A DNA stretch of 10,032 nt from Actinomycetes bacterium (lineage in GTDB: Bacteria > Actinomycetota > Acidimicrobiia > Acidimicrobiales > RAAP-2). Made by a program: the position numbers and the translations under genes. Position 1 is the first letter of the stretch. Each line of letters opens with the position of its first letter. Below the pieces are notes generated by a model that made no database searches, was not told where the DNA came from, and worked only from the letters and a program-made list of their open reading frames with translations. This document shows, one piece after another, positions 6,833 through 10,032 of the stretch. Location of the stretch: contig JAJZSM010000042.1 of the NCBI GenBank assembly GCA_021849765.1, forward strand, positions 1 through 10,032, in the 5' to 3' direction.

Positions 6833-8408
6833 GCTCGGCGACGGGGCCGTCCACGGTGACGTGGCGCCTCGCGCGCCACGCGAGTCGGTGGACCGGACCT
6901 CGACGGTGGAAGACGGTCGACTCGTCGGCGGGTGGATCGGCGCGGGTGGCGCGGTCGACCCCGAGCGCGTCGCCATCGTCTTTCACGGTCGCACCACGAC
7001 CTACCGCGAACTCGATGAACGCTCCACGCGTCTCGCCCTCGCGCTGCTCGCGCGCGGACTCAGATCCGGGGCGCGCGTGGCGAGTGTCACCGAGAACCAC
7101 CCCGAGCACGTCGTGCTGCTCTTCGCGTGCGCGAAGGCCGGCCTCATCCTCGCGCCGCTCAACTGGCGCCTCGCCCCCGACGAGCTACGACTCCAAGTCG
7201 AGCTCTTTGACCCCTCACTTGTTGTCGTGTCCGCCACACAGTGGTCGCGAGTCACCGTCGATCCGGCGATCACCAACCGCGTGTTTGTTCACCTGGAATT
7301 ACTCGATGATGAACTGGTCACCCCGGACGCCAGGGGTGAGCTCCCGTCAGTCGACCAACAAGACGGGTTGTTGCTCATCGCGACGTCGGGCACGACCGGC
7401 ACGCCCAAGGGCGCGCTGTTGACCCACGCGAACTGCTACTGGACGAACCGGTCGCTCGACGCGTCGGTGCCCATGACCGACGAAGACGTCGTGCTCCAGG
7501 TGCTGCCGCAGTACCACGTCGGCGGGTGGAACGTTCAGCCGCTACTCGCGTGGTGGCGCGGCGCGACCGTCGTGCTCGAGTCTGCCTTTGATGCGCCGCA
7601 TGTCCTCGAGGTGATCCAACGCCACGGGGTGACGACCATGATGGGGGTGCCGACCACGTACCTCATGTTGGCCCAGCACCCCGCGTTCGACGACGCCGAT
7701 CTGACGAGCCTGCACACGGTCATCGTCGGCGGCGCCGCGATGCCGCGCACCCTGGTTGACCGGTGGCGTGAGCGTGGCGTGGCCGTGGTCCAGGGGTACG
7801 GGCTCACCGAGGCCGCGCCAAACGTGTGCTGCCTACCGTCCGAAGAGGCGACGCGCCGTCCCGGGTCCGTGGGCCAGCCGTACCGGTACGTGGAGGTCGC
7901 CATCCGCGACGTGAACGGCGACACGCTCGAGGGGGCCGGACGTGGCGAGCTGTGGGTTCGCGGGCCCAACGTCTTCGCCGGGTACTGGAGCGACCCGGCA
8001 GCGACCGCGGCGGTGATGGTCGACGGGTGGCTCGATAGCGGCGACGTCGCCGAGCGCGACGGCGACGGGTTCTACCGCATCGTCGGTCGCACGAAGGAGA
8101 TGTACGTCTCCGGTGGCGAGAACGTCTTTCCCGTCGAGGTGGAGCGAGTCCTCACCGCCTACGAGGACGTGGCGGAGGCCGCGGTCGTGGGCGTGTCCGA
8201 TGCGACGTGGGGTGAGAGTGGCGTGGCGTTCGTCGTGGCGCGGCGTGGCGCCGCCATCGACGTGGGCGCACTGCTCGCGCACTGTCGGAACCACCTGGCC
8301 GCCTTCAAGGTCCCTCGGTCCATCGAGGTCGTCGACGAACTGCCACAGACCCATATCGGCAAAGTGAACAAGGCCGTGCTACGCCTGCGCACGAACGGTG
8401 GCCGCTAG
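6822..8408 (+). CDS. Class I adenylate-forming acyl-CoA synthetase (fatty-acid/aryl-CoA ligase type)
   Basis: The enzyme would activate a carboxylic acid with ATP to an acyl-AMP and then to the CoA thioester. With the GTG start at 6822 it has 528 residues. Visible motifs are the P-loop TSGTTGTPKG (188-197), YGLTE (326-330), GWLDSGD (402-408) with Asp408, GRTKEMYVSGGENVFPVEVE (422-441), and the catalytic Lys514 in THIGKVNK. All core residues are present, so it should be active. The overall pattern (APLNWRL, YHVGGWN) resembles FadD13-like and other medium/long-chain or aryl-CoA ligases. The start is uncertain: GTG 6822 overlaps the tetR stop by 11 bases and has AAGG ten bases upstream, GTG 6777 would add 15 arginine-rich residues, and GTGs at 6861 or 6906 would shorten it. 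The substrate may be the acid released by the hydrolase, but this is inference. Confidence 0.93.
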   Translation: MPTELGDGAVHGDVAPRAPRESVDRTSTVEDGRLVGGWIGAGGAVDPERVAIVFHGRTTTYRELDERSTRLALALLARGLRSGARVASVTENHPEHVVLLFACAKAGLILAPLNWRLAPDELRLQVELFDPSLVVVSATQWSRVTVDPAITNRVFVHLELLDDELVTPDARGELPSVDQQDGLLLIATSGTTGTPKGALLTHANCYWTNRSLDASVPMTDEDVVLQVLPQYHVGGWNVQPLLAWWRGATVVLESAFDAPHVLEVIQRHGVTTMMGVPTTYLMLAQHPAFDDADLTSLHTVIVGGAAMPRTLVDRWRERGVAVVQGYGLTEAAPNVCCLPSEEATRRPGSVGQPYRYVEVAIRDVNGDTLEGAGRGELWVRGPNVFAGYWSDPAATAAVMVDGWLDSGDVAERDGDGFYRIVGRTKEMYVSGGENVFPVEVERVLTAYEDVAEAAVVGVSDATWGESGVAFVVARRGAAIDVGALLAHCRNHLAAFKVPRSIEVVDELPQTHIGKVNKAVLRLRTNGGR

Positions 8409-8420
8409 CCCTTGCGGCAC
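8398..8420 (+). terminator. Possible weak hairpin terminator at the end of the ligase gene
   Basis: GTG(G)CCGC (8398-8405) and GCGGCAC (8414-8420) can pair as seven base pairs with one bulged G around an 8-base loop that contains the stop codon. No T tract follows, so it may be a non-canonical actinobacterial terminator or a chance GC-rich hairpin. Confidence 0.25.
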
Positions 8421-8477
8421 TAGTGACCCGCCCGTCGCTGCGGCCACGAGGCGACCATGACGCGGACCGATGGGACG

Positions 8478-8494
8478 GGTGGTGTGACACCGCC
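8478..8494. repeat. 17-base near-perfect palindrome
   Basis: Arms of eight around a central G (8486) match at seven of eight positions; the core GGTGT-G-ACACC (8481-8491) is perfect. No T tract follows on either strand, so a protein-binding site is more likely than a terminator. It lies about 95 bases before the second TetR start. Confidence 0.45.
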
Positions 8495-8512
8495 AAAATA
8501 CCGTGGGCCAAT

Positions 8513-8524
8513 GCGTCAAGACGC
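8513..8524. repeat. Short perfect inverted repeat GCGTC-AA-GACGC
   Basis: Two perfect 5-base arms around AA, between the two larger palindromes of this gap. Such a short GC-rich repeat could be chance; its value lies in the clustering. Confidence 0.3.
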
Positions 8525-8543
8525 GCAGAGTTTGAAAAGAAAT

Positions 8544-8571
8544 CACCAATGAGTGCCGTAGGCTCATGGTG
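8544..8571. promoter_or_regulatory. Bulged inverted repeat before the second TetR gene, probable operator or 5' leader hairpin
   Basis: CACCAATGAG (8544-8553) and CTCATGGTG (8563-8571) pair over nine bases with one bulged A, separated by nine bases. The right arm overlaps the -10-like TAGGCT (8559-8564), and the site ends 17 bases before the ATG at 8589. This position is typical of TetR autoregulation. Confidence 0.45.
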
Positions 8572-8577
8572 CAATTC

Positions 8578-8584
8578 GAAGGGG
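8578..8584 (+). promoter_or_regulatory. Ribosome binding site of the second TetR gene
   Basis: GAAGGGG lies four bases before the ATG at 8589. It supports that start, although the spacing is slightly short. Confidence 0.6.
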
Positions 8585-8588
8585 CATC

Positions 8589-9218
8589 ATGGCGAGAGTT
8601 GAACGAAACAATTCGACGACAAGGACACATATTCTGAACTCGACGATCGAGCTTCTTGCGACGCGGTCGAGCAACGAGATCCGGATTGTCGACATCGCGA
8701 AGCGGGCCAACGTCGGGATCCCGACCATCTACTACCACTACTCGTCGCGTGAAGTCCTGATCTCCGAAGCGCAGGTCGAGAACTTCCGGCGCCTGATGGC
8801 CAACCGGCACAAGTACCTGAGCGAGTGGCGCGACGCCATCATGAACGGTGACCGTGAGCGCTTCGACGAGTCCTTTCACGCTTATCACCTCGAGATCGCC
8901 TCCGACGGCACGATCGAGGCGATGTGGGAGTTCGTGCGGGTCCTCGCGGACATCCGCACCGACCATAACGCCCGTCGTCGCTTTGTCGAGATCCACGACG
9001 CCGCGCTCGAAGAGCGCGTATCGATCTGCGTCGACGCCCAACGACTCGGGTGGTTGAACCCCGAACTCGACGCGCGCGCCTACGTCGCCCAATCGGGTAC
9101 CGCCATCCTTGGGCGGATCCTGCTCGAGGGATCCGAGCACTTCTCGATCGAGCCCGAAGCCGTGCACCGACTGATGTGGGAGTGGATCGGCCCCCAGGGC
9201 GACGGCACCGCCCACTGA
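8589..9218 (+). CDS. TetR-family transcriptional regulator
   Basis: This is a second, distinct TetR-type regulator of 209 residues, a usual length for the family. After a short polar N-terminus (MARVERNNSTTRTHI) the DNA-binding domain runs to about residue 60. Its helix-turn-helix is IRIVDIAKRANVGIPTIYYHY at 31-51, with the conserved Tyr-Tyr-His-Tyr end of the recognition helix. The rest is helical; I recognise no particular ligand class. The GAAGGGG site four bases before the ATG supports the start. It is separated from the ligase gene by 180 bases with palindromes, so it probably has its own, self-controlled promoter and is not simply the last gene of the operon. Its targets are unknown: itself, the ligase set, or the esterase gene downstream are all possible. 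Confidence 0.9.
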   Translation: MARVERNNSTTRTHILNSTIELLATRSSNEIRIVDIAKRANVGIPTIYYHYSSREVLISEAQVENFRRLMANRHKYLSEWRDAIMNGDRERFDESFHAYHLEIASDGTIEAMWEFVRVLADIRTDHNARRRFVEIHDAALEERVSICVDAQRLGWLNPELDARAYVAQSGTAILGRILLEGSEHFSIEPEAVHRLMWEWIGPQGDGTAH

Positions 9219-9282
9219 CCAGGGGCGCGGGGCCGTCGCGCGACGTCGCTCGGTACGCTGGGAACTCCACACGATTCGTTCG

Positions 9283-9289
9283 AAGGGAG
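9283..9289 (+). promoter_or_regulatory. Ribosome binding site of the secreted SGNH hydrolase gene
   Basis: AAGGGAG lies five bases before the GTG at 9295 and fixes that start. Further upstream, TACGCT (9254-9259) resembles an actinobacterial -10 element, but I see no good -35. A 12-base perfect palindrome, CGTCGCGCGACG (9234-9245), sits just before it. Confidence 0.6.
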
Positions 9290-9294
9290 CCGTC

Positions 9295-10032
9295 GTGCGC
9301 TTTTTGCGAAGGGTGGCGATCGCGCTGCTCGCAGTCGTGATCGGCGTCGCACCGTCGGTGGGCGCCGCGACGCGTGCGACCTTCGTAGCCGTGGGCGACT
9401 CGTACTCGTCGGGCGCCGGTCTTGCGCCGTTTCTCGGACCGGCCAGCTGTGAGCGGTCCCGCGAGTCGTTCCCCGCCATCATCGCGCGCGGCCATCCTGG
9501 CCTGCGCTTCGACTTCCTCGCCTGCGCCGGTGCGACGACGAGCCAGATCAAGGCCCAGGTGACCGGTGCGCGCACCGCGCTCGGTCACGCCGCCCTGGTC
9601 ACGGTGACCGCCGGTGGCAACGACCTCTCCTTCTCGAACCTCCTGACGTCGTGCGTCGGTGGTGCGCTCACCGCGTCGTCGACCTCGGTCCAGTACTACG
9701 GCGTCGTGAGCGGGACGTCCGAGTGCACCGGTGCGGTGGCGACGGCCGCCGGGCTGCTTGGCGCCTCACTCGACCCGTCCACCGGGGCCCTGAGCGCCCC
9801 CGGGTCGGTCACCGACGTGCACCAGTCGAGCCGGTCGCCGCTCGAGCGGCGCTTGGGCGCCCTGCTGCGCTCGGTCCTGTCGTCGAGTGCCTCGGGCAAC
9901 GGCGGGTCGGGCGCGCGCGTGGTCGTGGTGAACTACCCGATCTTGATCGGGGAGCCCAGCGCGCCGGTGTGCCTCGTCGGACCGGCGCCGTTGCGCTTCT
10001 CCACGGCCGCCGGTCTCTACCCGGCCTTCCCG
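9295..10032 (+). CDS. Secreted SGNH/GDSL-family hydrolase (esterase or lipase), partial
   Basis: The GTG at 9295 opens a frame that runs through the window end, giving 246 residues without a stop. Residues 1-25 form a Sec signal peptide: Arg-rich start (MRFLRR), hydrophobic core, and a likely cleavage after VGAA. The mature protein opens with FVAVGDSYSSGAG (30-42), whose Ser36 is the block I nucleophile. TVTAGGNDLSF (103-113) is block III with its Gly-Asn pair. Cysteines at 52, 78, 120 and 144 fit the disulfide pattern of secreted actinobacterial esterases such as the Streptomyces scabies enzyme. The Asp-x-x-His block V of the catalytic site would be C-terminal and lies outside the window. 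It acts on an ester outside the cell, but whether this is lipid, polymer or small molecule cannot be told. It starts 76 bases after the second TetR gene, in the same direction. Confidence 0.9.
   Translation, partial: MRFLRRVAIALLAVVIGVAPSVGAATRATFVAVGDSYSSGAGLAPFLGPASCERSRESFPAIIARGHPGLRFDFLACAGATTSQIKAQVTGARTALGHAALVTVTAGGNDLSFSNLLTSCVGGALTASSTSVQYYGVVSGTSECTGAVATAAGLLGASLDPSTGALSAPGSVTDVHQSSRSPLERRLGALLRSVLSSSASGNGGSGARVVVVNYPILIGEPSAPVCLVGPAPLRFSTAAGLYPAFP

Larger units (their letters stand above)
8409..8588. other. 180-base non-coding region with several inverted repeats
   Basis: No convincing plus-strand gene fits here; antisense frames stay open but carry no recognisable domain. The right half is clearly more A/T-rich than its surroundings. 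It contains three inverted repeats, at 8478-8494, 8513-8524 and 8544-8571, the last one ending 17 bases before the second TetR gene. TTGAAA (8532-8537) and TAGGCT (8559-8564) are promoter-like words, but the 21-base spacing between them is too long for a normal pair; TAGGCT alone resembles actinobacterial -10 elements. Confidence 0.6.

Noticed and set aside
9234..9245. 12-base perfect palindrome CGTCGCGCGACG as a terminator for the second TetR gene
   Set aside because: It has no loop or T tract, and short CG-only palindromes arise often by chance in such GC-rich DNA. Mentioned only as context for the downstream gene.
8379..9575. A 398-codon minus-strand open frame
   Set aside because: It runs antisense to the second TetR gene and the SGNH hydrolase start, both of which have clear domains, start signals and family motifs. 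Its translation is low-complexity and Arg/Pro/Ala-rich with no recognisable domain; long antisense frames are expected in high-GC DNA.

Overview
The window looks like chromosomal DNA from a high-GC Gram-positive bacterium, probably an actinomycete in the broad sense (Actinomycetota). The evidence is strong G/C preference at third codon positions, frequent GTG starts, 4-base ATGA gene overlaps, and GGAGG-type ribosome binding sites. No rRNA, tRNA, CRISPR array, insertion sequence or phage gene is visible, so the lineage cannot be fixed more tightly from this sequence.

The left third (1-3215) is a minus-strand operon for a branched-chain-amino-acid-type (HAAT) ABC importer. It reads, in transcription order: secreted substrate-binding protein, LivG-type ATPase, LivF-type ATPase, and a LivH-type permease cut by the window edge. 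The second permease (LivM type) is not in the window and would be expected just beyond position 1.

The middle (3367-8408) is a plus-strand, tightly spaced gene set. It encodes a beta-lactamase-fold serine hydrolase/esterase, the two subunits of a succinyl-CoA:3-oxoacid CoA-transferase (scoA, scoB), a TetR-family regulator, and a class I adenylate-forming acyl-CoA synthetase. The two arms diverge from a 151-base intergenic region. That region holds facing promoter-like elements and three short inverted repeats packed into about 40 bases, which suggests joint control.

The right part holds a 180-base non-coding gap with several inverted repeats, a second TetR-family regulator (8589-9218), and the first 246 codons of a secreted SGNH/GDSL esterase that runs off the window.

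A reasonable reading, by inference, is a small uptake-and-catabolism locus. The importer brings in an organic acid, amide or amino-acid-like compound. The hydrolase opens an ester or amide. The CoA-transferase and the AMP-forming ligase activate the resulting acids for beta-oxidation-like breakdown, and the TetR regulator senses the substrate or its CoA ester. The substrate cannot be named from sequence. Each gene belongs to a known family; the least explained parts are the regulatory DNA at 3255-3320 and 8478-8571 and the substrate of the combined set.
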